Shown: positions 52,517 through 61,977, counted from the first letter of the stretch. The stretch is DNA of 64,000 nt from DATLZU01 sp035573855 (GCA_035573855.1 DATLZU010000046.1:50032-114031), one strand, 5' to 3'. Numbers and translations are program-made. The notes: generated by a model not told the origin, from the letters alone.

Positions 52517-54244
52517 TCAACCCTCCTCGCTGAAGGTGACACGGTTGATTTCCTTCAGCGTCGTTTCCCCGTCCAACACCTTCTTGAGCGCCGACTGGCG
52601 GAGCGTGATCATCCCGTCCGTCACCGCCCGATACCGGATCTCGGAGATCGGCCGGTCCGCCATGATCATTTCCTTGATCTCGTCGGTCAGATTCAGAAAC
52701 TCCGTAATGCACTTTCTGCCGCGATATCCCGTGCCGTGGCAGTCGTGGCAGCCTCGTCCCTGATAGAAGGGCGTGTCCTTGTATTGGTTGTAATCCAGTC
52801 CGGATTCTTCCGCCAAGGCTTTGTCCAATTTGACCTGTTCGCGACAGGACGGGCAGATGATCCGCACGAGCCGCTGGGCCAGCACGCAGTTGAGCGCGGC
52901 GAGAAAGTTGTAGGGATCGATCCCCATCGAGGTAAACCGGCCGATGACGTCGAACACGTTGTTGGCGTGCACGGTGGTCAGCACCAAGTGTCCAGTGAGG
53001 GCCGACTGAATGGCGATCTGGGCCGTTTCCGGATCCCGGATCTCCCCCACCATGATCTTGTCCGGGTCGTGACGGAGAATCGACCGGAGGCCGCGCGCGA
53101 AGGTCACGCCTTTTTTTTCGTTGACCGGAATCTGCACGATGCCCGGCAGTTGATATTCGACCGGATCCTCGATCGTGATCAGCTTGTCTTCCTGAGTGTT
53201 CATCTCGCTGATGGCTGCGTATAGCGTGGTGGTCTTGCCGCTGCCCGTCGGTCCGGTCACCAGCACCATGCCGTATGGCCTGGCGGTCGCCCGACGGAAC
53301 CGCCGAAGATCCTCGGGGTTGAAACCGAGCCGGTCCAGTCGCAGGGCGGAAACCCCGGAGGTGATCGCCTCCCGATCCAGGATCCGGATGACGACCGACT
53401 CACCGAACACGCTGGGAAGAATGGAGACCCGGAAATCGACCGTCTTGCGGTCCATGCGAACGCGGAAGCTGCCGTCCTGGGGCACGCGGCGCTCGGCGAT
53501 GTCCAGTTCGGACATAACCTTGAGACGCGATACCAGCGGCGCATGCAGCTTAATGTCCAGGGGCTCCATGGCCGGCACGAGGATCCCGTCGACGCGGAAC
53601 TTCACCCGCGTAAAGCGATCGGCCGCTTCGATGTGGATGTCGCTTGCCCGACGTTGCAGCGCGGACAGAAGAATCGTATCGATCAGCTTGACGGCGGGGC
53701 TCTGGTCCTCGCCGGCCTGATCGACGGTCAGGATCTCCTCGCCCCGATCGTCCTCCTTGACCAGGACCGAACGATACGCCGCTTCCAGTTCGCGGAGGGC
53801 GTGGCTGGACCCCTCGCTCTGCTCCAGCGCGTTCAGGATCGCGCCGCGCGGGCTGACGATCAGGCGCAGCGGCTGATTGAGCATCAGCTCGAGCTCATCC
53901 AGGGCTAGCAGGTTATGGGGGTCGGGGACGGCGATTGTGAGCACGCCGTCCCCCTCGGTGATCGGCACGAACGGATGCCGCTGCATCAACTTGACCGAGA
54001 TGCGTTGGAAGAACCGGGGATCGACACGAAATTCGACGAGAGGATCGTACGGCAGACCGTATTGTGCGGCCAGCGCACGGGCCAATTGTTCTTCCGTAAT
54101 TAAGCCCTCCTTAACCAACGCGGCGCCGAGGGTCGTCGAGGTCTCGCCGAACCGGCTCACCGCTTGGTCGAGAGCCGCACGGGTCACGGCGCCCTGGCTA
54201 ATCAGGATGTCAGTCAACGATGCGCGTTCCACATGTCGCCGCAT
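52517..54244 (-). CDS. gspE: GspE/PilB-family assembly ATPase
   Basis: 575 residues. The N-terminal GspE/MshEN-type domain (residues about 1-150, LTDILISQGAVTRAALDQAV) is followed by the ATPase core. Walker A is GPTGSGKTTTLYA near residue 330, the Asp box is TIEDPVEYQLPGI, and Walker B is KIMVGEIRDPETAQIA. A tetracysteine zinc site reads CPSCREQ with CHDCHGTGYRG. It powers filament or pseudopilus extension at the cytoplasmic face. An MshEN domain can bind c-di-GMP in related ATPases; whether this one does is unknown. Confidence 0.93.
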   Translation of the reverse strand: MRRHVERASLTDILISQGAVTRAALDQAVSRFGETSTTLGAALVKEGLITEEQLARALAAQYGLPYDPLVEFRVDPRFFQRISVKLMQRHPFVPITEGDGVLTIAVPDPHNLLALDELELMLNQPLRLIVSPRGAILNALEQSEGSSHALRELEAAYRSVLVKEDDRGEEILTVDQAGEDQSPAVKLIDTILLSALQRRASDIHIEAADRFTRVKFRVDGILVPAMEPLDIKLHAPLVSRLKVMSELDIAERRVPQDGSFRVRMDRKTVDFRVSILPSVFGESVVIRILDREAITSGVSALRLDRLGFNPEDLRRFRRATARPYGMVLVTGPTGSGKTTTLYAAISEMNTQEDKLITIEDPVEYQLPGIVQIPVNEKKGVTFARGLRSILRHDPDKIMVGEIRDPETAQIAIQSALTGHLVLTTVHANNVFDVIGRFTSMGIDPYNFLAALNCVLAQRLVRIICPSCREQVKLDKALAEESGLDYNQYKDTPFYQGRGCHDCHGTGYRGRKCITEFLNLTDEIKEMIMADRPISEIRYRAVTDGMITLRQSALKKVLDGETTLKEINRVTFSEEG

Positions 54245-54324
54245 GGACGCTCTCCTCTAAACAGCTTAGACCGAATAGCGCAGAGCCGGTCGCAAGCAAT
54301 CGAGCGCACAGAAACCGCGCATGC

Positions 54325-55539
54325 TCACGGCACCGTGCCGGCCATTTGGAAGACCGGGAGGTACATGACGATCACGATGATCCCGACCAGGATTCCCATG
54401 ACCAGCAGCAGCGCTGGTTCAATCCAGGTGGTGAGTTGACTCAATCTAAGGTCGAGATCGCCTTCGTAGAATTCGGCGACGTCTCTGAGCATCGCTTCCA
54501 GCGAGCCGGTCTCCTCCCCGACCGACAGCATTTCAATCGCCAGCTTGGGCAGAATATTCGGAGCCTCCAGCGCCGCCGCCAGGGTTGACCCTTCACGGAT
54601 CTGTCCCACCGCCGTTGCCAAACCCTCCGAGATGAACCGGTTCGACACGGCGCCCCGCGAGATCTGCAGGGCATCCACCAGCGGCGTTCCTCCGGCCAGC
54701 ACAGTGGCCAGCGTGCGCGTGAGCTGTATGGTGTGGTGCTCACTGAAAATCTGACCGAGCAGAGGTATGCGCAGGAGCCAACGGTCCACCGTCCGACGGC
54801 CGGCCTGCGTCTGATACCACGCGCGCAGGGCCGCCACCGCAATGGCCAGCACGATGAGCAACGGAATCGCGTTGGCCTGGCCCGTCTGCACCAGTTCAAT
54901 CAGGGCCTGGGTGGCCGGCGGCAGGGATCGCGCCGACTCGCCGTAGACGGCGACAAACGTCGGCATCACATAGGCAAGGAGAAATCCGACGACGGCGACA
55001 CCGATGACGATGAGAAACGCCGGATACGCCAGCGCCTTCGTCACCTTCTGGCGCAAGCCCAGCATCAGTTTGAGATAGACGATATACCGGTGCAGGACCT
55101 CGGGCAGATTGCCGGATTGCTCGCCGGCCCGCACCGTCGCCACATAGAGTTCCGGAAAGTGGTGCGGATGCTTGGCCAGCGCGTCCGAGGCGGACGCGCC
55201 GCCGCGGATGTCCTGCCGCACAGCCCGCAGGACGCTCTGGAACCCCGCGTGCCTGGCCCGCTCGATGAGCAGGTCCCAGATCTTGAGGATCGGCAAGCCG
55301 GCCTTGACGAGAGCGAGCAATTCTTGATTGAAGATCAGAAATTCCTGCAGCGGGAGTTTGCCCCACCTGCACGTGAGCCCGACGGGCAGCGTGCCGGCCG
55401 CGCCATGGCGCTGGAGCTTGAAGACAAAGAACCCTTGGCTTTCCAGTTTCGCCCGGACGGCACCTTCGCTCTCTCCATCGATCCGGCCATGCGAGGTTGT
55501 GCCGTCGGGGCGGGCTACCCTATACACGAATGTGGGCAT
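54325..55539 (-). CDS. gspF: GspF/PilC-family platform protein
   Basis: 404 residues. Two GspF domains with the usual three to four transmembrane helices: LAYPAFLIVIGVAVVGFLLAYVMPTFVAVY in the first, and LLLVMGILVGIIVIVMYLPVFQMAGTV at the C-terminus. The N-terminal FVYRVARPDGTTSHGRIDGESE and QEFLIFNQELLALVKAGLPI are family signatures. It is the inner-membrane platform turned by the ATPase. It lies 80 bp before gspE in transcription order. Confidence 0.93.
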   Translation of the reverse strand: MPTFVYRVARPDGTTSHGRIDGESEGAVRAKLESQGFFVFKLQRHGAAGTLPVGLTCRWGKLPLQEFLIFNQELLALVKAGLPILKIWDLLIERARHAGFQSVLRAVRQDIRGGASASDALAKHPHHFPELYVATVRAGEQSGNLPEVLHRYIVYLKLMLGLRQKVTKALAYPAFLIVIGVAVVGFLLAYVMPTFVAVYGESARSLPPATQALIELVQTGQANAIPLLIVLAIAVAALRAWYQTQAGRRTVDRWLLRIPLLGQIFSEHHTIQLTRTLATVLAGGTPLVDALQISRGAVSNRFISEGLATAVGQIREGSTLAAALEAPNILPKLAIEMLSVGEETGSLEAMLRDVAEFYEGDLDLRLSQLTTWIEPALLLVMGILVGIIVIVMYLPVFQMAGTVP

Positions 55540-55588
55540 GGGTCACGTTGGACAAATCGGTGGAGATTGTCCGGGCCACCATACAGTT

Positions 55589-56398
55589 CTACGGGACTTG
55601 AGCGCCGTTCCCGGAAAATCCGGGGACGGTCGCAGGTCCGGCGTCAGGGAGCCACAGGGCCTGACCGGGTTCGATGCGGTTGCCTCGTAAATTATTGAGC
55701 GCCCGCAGCTCTGCCAGGCTGACCCGATACCGTCTCGACAGACTCCAAAGCGTGTCGCCCGCTTGGACCGTCACGGTTCGCGGCAGCGCCGGGAGTTCAG
55801 GTTCAAGCGCGCGCCGGTTGCCGGCTCCGGCCGTCGAGGTGTTCGGGAAGGGTATCGCGTACGGGTCCGCATCCGGCAAGCTCGCAGGCTCCGCGCCGAC
55901 GGGGCTCCGCGACACGTTGCGCGATGCCGCGGCCGGTGCGCTGACCCCCGATTCTTGAAGCAGTTTGCTATGCTGGGCGAGCTGCCGTTGCAAGTGCCGA
56001 AGTTGCGCCTGGAGCTGCTGGCCGGCGCGGGCGATCCGTTCCCGCTCGTTGCGCGCGGCCGCCAACTCCTCCCGTTGGAGGTCGATGACATGTTTCGCTT
56101 CCGCCAGGCGGCGCTCCGTTTCACGTAACTTGCCTTCGAGTTGAGCCCTCGCAACCTGAGCCTCCCCTAGCTCCTTTCGACGCGCCTCCAGCTCGCCGCG
56201 CAGCTCGGCGATCGTGCGTTGGGCGTCGCGCACCGCCGTCTTGAGCGCGTCGATCGTGAGTTGCAAATCGGCCACCTCCGGCTCGACCATCGGTTCCAGT
56301 TCGGCGCAGCCGGCCCACCACCACAGGACTGGGACGAGGAACACCCAGGGTACCGCTCGGTTGGCGCCGGGAGTCTCATTGCCAGAAGGATGGATCAT
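55589..56398 (-). CDS. LysM-domain coiled-coil lipoprotein
   Basis: 269 residues. A signal peptide ends in a lipobox-like WWAGC near residue 31. Residues about 45-150 form a long coiled coil (IDALKTAVRDAQRTIAELRGELEA). After a linker rich in Ser/Ala, residues about 208-252 are a LysM peptidoglycan-binding domain (VTVQAGDTLWSLSRRY, LRALNNLRGNRIEPGQALWLP). It may anchor the secretin apparatus to the cell wall, comparable with pilotin or FimV/TsaP-type proteins. Located between the pilin genes and gspF. Confidence 0.8.
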   Translation of the reverse strand: MIHPSGNETPGANRAVPWVFLVPVLWWWAGCAELEPMVEPEVADLQLTIDALKTAVRDAQRTIAELRGELEARRKELGEAQVARAQLEGKLRETERRLAEAKHVIDLQREELAAARNERERIARAGQQLQAQLRHLQRQLAQHSKLLQESGVSAPAAASRNVSRSPVGAEPASLPDADPYAIPFPNTSTAGAGNRRALEPELPALPRTVTVQAGDTLWSLSRRYRVSLAELRALNNLRGNRIEPGQALWLPDAGPATVPGFSGNGAQVP

Positions 56399-56431
56399 GC
56401 TGTCTTCACGCCCGCGTGCCGGCGCGTGCCT

Positions 56432-56833
56432 TCACCACCGGTTATAAGGAACGCCGTTCGTGCCCACCAGGTCGGAGCCGGAGTAGACATCGAAGACGCC
56501 GCCTTCGGTCGGTTCGGTGATTTCCTGCCACGTTGTCGAGGAGCCCGTGAAGGGGTCTGTCGGGATCCGACGCAGGTACCCCGCCGAGACCAGCGCTTCC
56601 AAGGACGCCGGATATTTTCCCTGGTCGGCTCGATGCTGGTCGAGCAAGTCACGGAGCGTAAAGAGGTCCTGCCGCAGCACCGCCTCCTTGGCCTTGCGGA
56701 CCGCCGTCTGATACGACGGGACGGCCAGCGTCGCCAAAATCCCCACGATCGACACGACCATCATCAGCTCGATGATTGTAAAACCGCGCGACCTCCACCG
56801 CCGGTGCTTACCAATCCCGGTATTTCGTTCCAT
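56432..56833 (-). CDS. Type IV pilin / GspG-like pseudopilin
   Basis: 133 residues from ATG 56833; a start at 56878 is possible. The class III signal is RGFTIIELMMVVSIVGILATLAVPSY, with cleavage after Gly and the conserved Glu at +5. The body has the GspG-like pattern LRDLLDQHRADQGKYPASLEALV, then GYLRRIPTDPFTG. The C-terminus ends with DVYSGSDLVGTNG, comparable with the calcium loop of major pseudopilins. It overlaps the next pseudopilin gene by 26 bp. Confidence 0.85.
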   Translation of the reverse strand: MERNTGIGKHRRWRSRGFTIIELMMVVSIVGILATLAVPSYQTAVRKAKEAVLRQDLFTLRDLLDQHRADQGKYPASLEALVSAGYLRRIPTDPFTGSSTTWQEITEPTEGGVFDVYSGSDLVGTNGVPYNRW

Positions 56834-57314
56834 CCAAGGCCGCTTCCTGACTCTGTGTCGAGACATCGTACACGTCATCGCCGCACCAGGACGTCGGATT
56901 GGGCGGGTCCCGGTAGCAGCGCAGCAACCAGTCGGGCTTGCCCGTCATCGGATCCACTGGAATGGCACGCAGGTAGCGACGCACGGTCGTCCCACGGACG
57001 GTGGCCTCCTCGCCGGTCAGTTTGACACCGAGGAGCACCTCCAGAGATTTGGGGTACCCGTACACACTGGCCACGTCTTTGCAGGTCAGTTTGTTTTTGA
57101 GACAGGCCGGACCGATCAGCACGTCGCCGTCGCGGTTCCATTCCAGCTTGAACGCATCGATGGCGGCCCTCATCGTGCGCAGGTGTTGGCGCAATTCGAT
57201 TTCGCGGGCTCGTTGGCCCGACACCCGGGTCAACGGCATGGCCACGGAGGCCAGGATCATGACAATCGTCAGCGTAACCAGCAATTCAATGAGGGTAACG
57301 CCAGACTGTTTCAC
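56808..57314 (-). CDS. gspG: GspG-like pseudopilin
   Basis: 168 residues. The signal is very short, MKQSGVTLIELLVTLTIVMIL, with cleavage before Val and Glu at +5. The soluble part contains LRTMRAAIDAFKLEWNRDGD and an AIPVDPMTGKPDWLLR segment of GspG type, plus four cysteines (ACLKNKLTC, RCYRD, WCGDD) that could make disulfides. It starts within the last codon of the secretin gene (overlap of 4 bp). It and the neighbouring pilin are the main filament subunit candidates. Confidence 0.85.
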   Translation of the reverse strand: MKQSGVTLIELLVTLTIVMILASVAMPLTRVSGQRAREIELRQHLRTMRAAIDAFKLEWNRDGDVLIGPACLKNKLTCKDVASVYGYPKSLEVLLGVKLTGEEATVRGTTVRRYLRAIPVDPMTGKPDWLLRCYRDPPNPTSWCGDDVYDVSTQSQEAALDGTKYRDW

Positions 57315-59683
57315 CGCACTCTGACCACTCCCTGCCCGACCGCCAACCGCTCACCCGTCGGATTCTGCTGAGATCCGCCCGGCATTTCCACGTACAGCGG
57401 CGAAACGCCCGGCGACTTGGCCAGGAACGTGACTATGACGAGCACGCCGTTTCCGGCAAGCGGAGTCGTCGGACGAAGCAGCGTCAGCTCCACCGTGCCC
57501 TCCCGAGAGTCAGCGGCGGCGGTCACCCTCGCGCCTCGCTCCCCTTGCTTGAGCAGATCGCCTTCTGCGGCGCTCTGAAACTCCAGGACGTGGGGATCGT
57601 AGCGAAGCGTAAGCTGACCGTTCTGTAGCGGCGGAAGATGCGCAGCCATGACGTCCAACCGCAGCGGGCGGCCGACCTGTGCCGTGAGGTCGGACGGCTT
57701 CAAAGAAAGCGACGGGATGTCGCTCTCACGGGAAGATGCCGAAGAAGGCAGGCCCGTCGGCGCGGACGTTCCGTTGTCGCCGTTCCGGCCGTTCCGATCG
57801 GTCGAAGAACCATGAAGCTTGCCCGTGCGTCTCAACTCCGGCGGACCGGATGTTTTTCGGAGGTAGCTGGGGAACACCGGAGCCGTGGCGTAGAGCATTT
57901 CGGTTCCGGACCAAAAGGCCTGCGTTTCGGGGCCTGGCGGGGTCATGTTCTGAACGATGTGCGGCGTGATGGTCAGGATGACCTCCGTCGTCACCCGTTC
58001 CGTTCGAAATGAACTGAGCAGGTCGCCGATCACGGGAAGGTCGCCGATCCAGGGGATCGTCGTACGGGTCTTGCGGTCTTCTTCCTGAAGGAGGCCGCCC
58101 AACACGATGGTCTCACCGTCTTTGATGTTCAAGATGGTCTCCGCGGACCGGTTTCCGAAGCGGAACTGCTGGATGAGGGGGGATTGCTGCAACGTGACTT
58201 GATCGCCGATCCTGATGACCTCGATCTTCATCTTGAGCGACAGTTCGTTGGCCAGCCGGATAGCCGGCTCGACGGTCAATTTGACGCCGGTGTCCCGGAA
58301 CTCGATCGAGGTGACGGTGGAGGTGGTCGGCACGGCGCCGGTGGCGGCTTGTCCCGGCAACACATTCGTCGTCGAGAGCAGAATCGGTTGTTTGTCGCCG
58401 ATGTTGATTTCCGCTTTTTTGTTGTTCACCACCCGGATCTTGGGCGCGGCCAGCGTCTTGGCATCGGTTTGCTGCTTGAAGAAGTCCAGCAGGACCGTGC
58501 TCGGCAGACGGAACAGATAGCTGTCGGGACCCAGGCTGGTCAGTTGGCGGTAGGTGAACTGCTGCGGGTCGGCCGCCAGCACCCCGGTGAAGCCCGGCGG
58601 CACCAGCCCCATGCCGGCCTGCTTCGGATAGTTCAGCCCGTACGTTTGATTTTTGGTCCGATTGACTTCCAAGATTTCGACGTCGAACAACACCTCGGGT
58701 TCCTGGCGATCGTTGGCGAGGATGATTTTCTCGGCCAGTTGCAGCTTTTCCGGTTGGTCGCGAATCACGATGGCGTTCAACTGTTCGTTGGCGTGCATCC
58801 GCTTGCTGTCGAGCATGCTCTTGAGCAAAACCAGCATGTCCTTGGCCTTGGCGTTCGACAGGTAAAAGGTCCGGATCATGAGGTCTTGGTATTGCTCCTG
58901 CTTTTGCTTGGTATTGGGGCTGATCAGGAGCAACTGCGGTCCGACTCGACGGGCGAACAGGTTATTGCTGTTCAGAATTAGATTGATCGCCTCTTCGAAC
59001 GGCGTGTCCTGAACGGAGATCGTAATGGGATCGTTGCGGACGTCCTTGTCGAAAATGAGGTTCAGGCCGCCAGCCTTGGCCATCCCTTCCAGGACTTCCT
59101 TCAAACCGGCGTTTCGAAACCGCAGGGTGACGGGCTGGCTGAGACCGGTGTCTTGTTTTTGGGCTTCCTGCTCTTCGCTGATGCGGGCGATGCCTTCGAC
59201 GGCTTGCCCTAAGCCGGGATCAAATTCGACCGCCCGCGCGTAGTACTCGAGGGCTTCTTCGGCTCGGCCCAGCCGCGACAATTTCTCCGCCTCGCGGGCC
59301 TGGTCCCTGGCTTCCTTGAGTCGAAGCGCCTCGGCCAGCCCGGACTGATGTTCAGGATTGGACGGTTCGATCGAGAGGGCCTGTTTAAATTCCTCCAGGG
59401 CTTGCTCGATCTGTCGTTCTTTGAGCAGCGACCGGCCGCGTTGCTCGTGTTGCGCAGCGGCTCGCTCGCGGGCCAGCGCATACTTGCGTTGAAGCCCCGG
59501 GTCGAACGGGTCCTCTTTTAACGCCTGCTGGTACGCCAATGCGGCTTCTTCCCAATTGCCGCTGACCAGATGCTGGTCCCCACGCTTCGCGTCCGGCGAA
59601 CTCAGCATCGAGCACCCTGCAACGGTCGATGCGAAGGCCAACACCAGCGCCGCCTGCCAAGTTGGTTGACTCACTCTGTCCAT
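57311..59683 (-). CDS. gspD: Secretin with N-terminal TPRs and C-terminal cohesin-like domain
   Basis: 790 residues. A lipobox-like VAGC lies near residue 24. Residues about 30-175 are TPR repeats (GNWEEAALAYQQALKEDPFDP; LGRAEEALEYYARAVEFDPG). An STN/N0-like domain follows (LKEVLEGMAKAGGLNLIFDKDV). The secretin domain includes VEILEVNRTKNQTYGLN, KIRVVNNKKAEINIGDKQP and the C-terminal GGLLQEEDRKTRTTIPWIGDLPVIGDLL. The last 130 residues form a cohesin-type beta sandwich (VGRPLRLDVMAAHLP; LTLRYDPHVLEFQSA). It should form the outer-membrane channel. It is the first gene of the locus. Confidence 0.9.
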   Translation of the reverse strand: MDRVSQPTWQAALVLAFASTVAGCSMLSSPDAKRGDQHLVSGNWEEAALAYQQALKEDPFDPGLQRKYALARERAAAQHEQRGRSLLKERQIEQALEEFKQALSIEPSNPEHQSGLAEALRLKEARDQAREAEKLSRLGRAEEALEYYARAVEFDPGLGQAVEGIARISEEQEAQKQDTGLSQPVTLRFRNAGLKEVLEGMAKAGGLNLIFDKDVRNDPITISVQDTPFEEAINLILNSNNLFARRVGPQLLLISPNTKQKQEQYQDLMIRTFYLSNAKAKDMLVLLKSMLDSKRMHANEQLNAIVIRDQPEKLQLAEKIILANDRQEPEVLFDVEILEVNRTKNQTYGLNYPKQAGMGLVPPGFTGVLAADPQQFTYRQLTSLGPDSYLFRLPSTVLLDFFKQQTDAKTLAAPKIRVVNNKKAEINIGDKQPILLSTTNVLPGQAATGAVPTTSTVTSIEFRDTGVKLTVEPAIRLANELSLKMKIEVIRIGDQVTLQQSPLIQQFRFGNRSAETILNIKDGETIVLGGLLQEEDRKTRTTIPWIGDLPVIGDLLSSFRTERVTTEVILTITPHIVQNMTPPGPETQAFWSGTEMLYATAPVFPSYLRKTSGPPELRRTGKLHGSSTDRNGRNGDNGTSAPTGLPSSASSRESDIPSLSLKPSDLTAQVGRPLRLDVMAAHLPPLQNGQLTLRYDPHVLEFQSAAEGDLLKQGERGARVTAAADSREGTVELTLLRPTTPLAGNGVLVIVTFLAKSPGVSPLYVEMPGGSQQNPTGERLAVGQGVVRVR

Positions 59684-59827
59684 GGAAGGTGTCTTCCTTC
59701 GGTCCTCGCCTAAGAGACAGCACGATGACTAAGTGTTGAGCAAACCATTGCAGGTTCGATGCCTGACAAAACTCCCTCTTTTTTATCCCCGAGTGTCGGA
59801 TTCCCTGCCGATCTTCTGCACGAGGTC

Positions 59828-61135
59828 CTACAGGCGCCAATATCGAAGGGAACGCGGTAAGGTGTCCACGTTGAGGATTCCTTTGACATCAACGATCACA
59901 CCCTCACGCTTGCGCCGGAGCGGCTTGAGCAACTCTTGCAGATTCATGGTCGTGTAGGCACGATGAGCGACGGCCAGAACCAGGCCGTCGACCTGCCTGA
60001 TCCGGTCCCACGGAGCGAGATGAATACCGTATTCAGCCACCGCCTCTTCGGGTTCCGCCAAGGGATCATGCACGACGACCTGGACGCCGTATTCCCGCAG
60101 TTCGTTAACGATGTCTGGCACGCGGCTGTTGCGTAAGTCCGGGACGTTTTCTTTGAAAGTTAGGCCCAGGACGGCCACCTTCAGATCTTTGACCGGTCGC
60201 TCCAGTTGACTCAAAAGTTTGATCGTCTGTTCCGCGACGAATTTCCCCATGCCGTTGTTGATCCGGCGTCCCGCCAAAATAACCTGCGGGTGATATCCGA
60301 CCGACTCGGCCTTGGTCGTCAGGTAGTAGGGATCCACACCGATGCAATGCCCCCCGACCAAGCCGGGAGAAAATTTGAGGAAATTCCATTTGGTCCCGGC
60401 TGCTTCCAGGACGGATTTGGTGTCGATGCCCAGGCGGTGAAAAATCAGAGCCAGTTCATTCATGAGCGCGATGTTGAGATCGCGCTGGGTGTTCTCAATC
60501 ACCTTCGCCGCCTCGGCGACTTTGATGCTCGGAGCTCGATGGATCCCGGCTTCGACGACCATGGCGTATGTGTTCGCCACGATCTCCAGCGTCTCATCGT
60601 CCTGCGCGGAGACGACCTTCACGATCTTCGCAAGCGTGTGCTCCTTGTCGCCCGGATTGATCCGCTCGGGTGAGTACCCGAGCTTAAAGTCGACGCCGCA
60701 CTTGAGGCCGGAAAACTGTTCCAGGATCGGTAGACAGACTTCCTCGGTCGCTCCCGGATACACGGTGGACTCATACACCACGATAGTGCCGGGGGAAAGG
60801 TTGGCGCCAATCAGCTCCGACGCTTTCTTTAAAGCCGTCAGATCGGGCTGAAGGGCTTCGTTGATCGGAGTGGGAACCGCGACGATGATGAAATCGGCGG
60901 ATTTCAGTTCGGCCGGCTCGTACGTGTAGTGGACGCGAGCCGAGCGGAGATCTTCAGCAGAGACTTCCCTCGTCCGATCGATGCCGCGGCGCAGCTCGGC
61001 GATCTTCGCCCGGTTGATGTCAAAGCCGATGACCGGCGCATGCTTGCCGAACGCGATCGCAATCGGCAGCCCCACATACCCGAGCCCCACCACGGCAATG
61101 CGGCGCCCTCTTTTCTTGCTTTTGACGTGCCCCAT
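59828..61135 (-). CDS. Nucleotide sugar dehydrogenase (UDP-N-acetyl-D-galactosamine/glucosamine type)
   Basis: 435 residues from ATG 61135, which has an AGGGAAC site just upstream; a GTG at 61150 is in frame. NAD-binding GLGYVGLPIAIAFGKH lies near the N-terminus. VGGHCIGVDPYYLTTKAE is the WbpO/TviB variant of the UDP-sugar dehydrogenase active-site region. Here the catalytic cysteine is in GGHCIGVDP. The C-terminal LGLTFKENVPDLRNSRVPDIV is also typical. It should oxidise a UDP-HexNAc to the uronate for exopolysaccharide or capsule. Divergent from the riboswitch-controlled gene. Confidence 0.9.
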   Translation of the reverse strand: MGHVKSKKRGRRIAVVGLGYVGLPIAIAFGKHAPVIGFDINRAKIAELRRGIDRTREVSAEDLRSARVHYTYEPAELKSADFIIVAVPTPINEALQPDLTALKKASELIGANLSPGTIVVYESTVYPGATEEVCLPILEQFSGLKCGVDFKLGYSPERINPGDKEHTLAKIVKVVSAQDDETLEIVANTYAMVVEAGIHRAPSIKVAEAAKVIENTQRDLNIALMNELALIFHRLGIDTKSVLEAAGTKWNFLKFSPGLVGGHCIGVDPYYLTTKAESVGYHPQVILAGRRINNGMGKFVAEQTIKLLSQLERPVKDLKVAVLGLTFKENVPDLRNSRVPDIVNELREYGVQVVVHDPLAEPEEAVAEYGIHLAPWDRIRQVDGLVLAVAHRAYTTMNLQELLKPLRRKREGVIVDVKGILNVDTLPRSLRYWRL

Positions 61136-61168
61136 CACGTTCCCTCGCACGTGTTTAGAATTTCTTGA

Positions 61169-61197
61169 AGAATGACAGAACAGCGATTTTCCGTCAA
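61169..61197 (-). promoter_or_regulatory. Possible promoter of the nucleotide sugar dehydrogenase gene
   Basis: On the minus strand TTGACG (61197-61192), 17 bp, then CATTCT (61174-61169). The -10 box is a poor match. Confidence 0.35.
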
Positions 61198-61758
61198 CGA
61201 AATAGCCGTTTCAGCATGTCCAGCAATCCTAGTTGCGTGGGCCTCCCGTACCGGTTGTTCCTGTTTCGCCCGAGTAAACGGAACCGACTCCGAATTCAAG
61301 TTTTAGGGTACGAGACCCAAAAGTTTCTCAGCGAAAAACCGGGAAAGCACTTTTATCCGGAAGGTACTTTTCTCTGGATGGTTGGTTGGACATGCTGAAC
61401 GATCGGCGAAGGCTTGAGCAGCAGGGGAATACGATGCCCCCCGCCTTTTTGTCTCTTTCTCTCCGTCAATCAGATGAAAAGCCATACAGTGCTTGGCCAT
61501 CAAGGAAATCAACGTATTGGATTCATACTCACCTAAACAGTTTTAAAAAATAATCAATATTTTCAGATTATTATGGTCACTTTATAAAGTAAATATTGAA
61601 GTGTACACGTCGTGGTGACCTCTTCACATCGTCACATTGTGGATTACATTCACTGACTCGGCTGAGAGGAGATTGTAGAAGATGATGTCGGACCATAACG
61701 CGCGAATTGTGTTTATTTTTTAAAGCAGCAAATCTTCAAAAACCGAGGTAAGGCTTTT
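61198..61758. other. AT-rich intergenic region without recognised genes
   Basis: About 560 bp between the dehydrogenase gene and the riboswitch region. Bases about 61540-61620 are markedly AT-rich compared with the rest of the window. Short frames here do not resemble proteins. It may contain regulator-binding sites or be remnant DNA. Confidence 0.5.
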
Positions 61759-61775
61759 TAGGCATCTCTCTTGCT
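61759..61775 (+). promoter_or_regulatory. Possible sigma-54 promoter upstream of the c-di-GMP riboswitch
   Basis: TAGGCATCTCTCTTGCT has GG and GC spaced by 10 bases and matches the GGCA and TTGC halves of the -24/-12 consensus. Three positions of the -24 box differ. Transcription would begin near 61787, about 90 bases before the aptamer. Confidence 0.35.
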
Positions 61776-61878
61776 CAAGCTGTCAGGCATAGAGTCTGAC
61801 GGTCAGCCAGGTTTGTCTGGAAGGAGGGAAAAGAAAAAACATTCCAGCAAGGAAGATCGTCGTAGGCAAAAGAACGAT

Positions 61879-61977
61879 CGGTGATAAGGGCAAACTGTCT
61901 GAGAGGGCAGGACGCAAAGCCAAGAGACCGGGATCGGGAAGAGGTTGTTCCCATGGTTGGTCTGGCTGCCACCAAGT
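61879..61977 (+). ncRNA. Cyclic di-GMP-I (GEMM) riboswitch aptamer
   Basis: The conserved blocks GGGCAAAC (61888-61895) and GGACGCAAAGCC (61910-61921) frame a six-base-pair stem CTGTCT/GGGCAG closed by a GAGA tetraloop, the signature P2 of GEMM-I. The second arm has paired GACC/GGTC and GGGAA/TTCCC segments (about 61925-61962). GGTG (61880-61883) and CACC (61970-61973) can form P1. The aptamer binds c-di-GMP. It is followed by a terminator hairpin and the BACON-repeat gene. Confidence 0.88.

Noticed and set aside
61165..61512. Short open frames in the AT-rich intergenic region
   Set aside because: No ribosome-binding site, family resemblance or codon pattern supports them.
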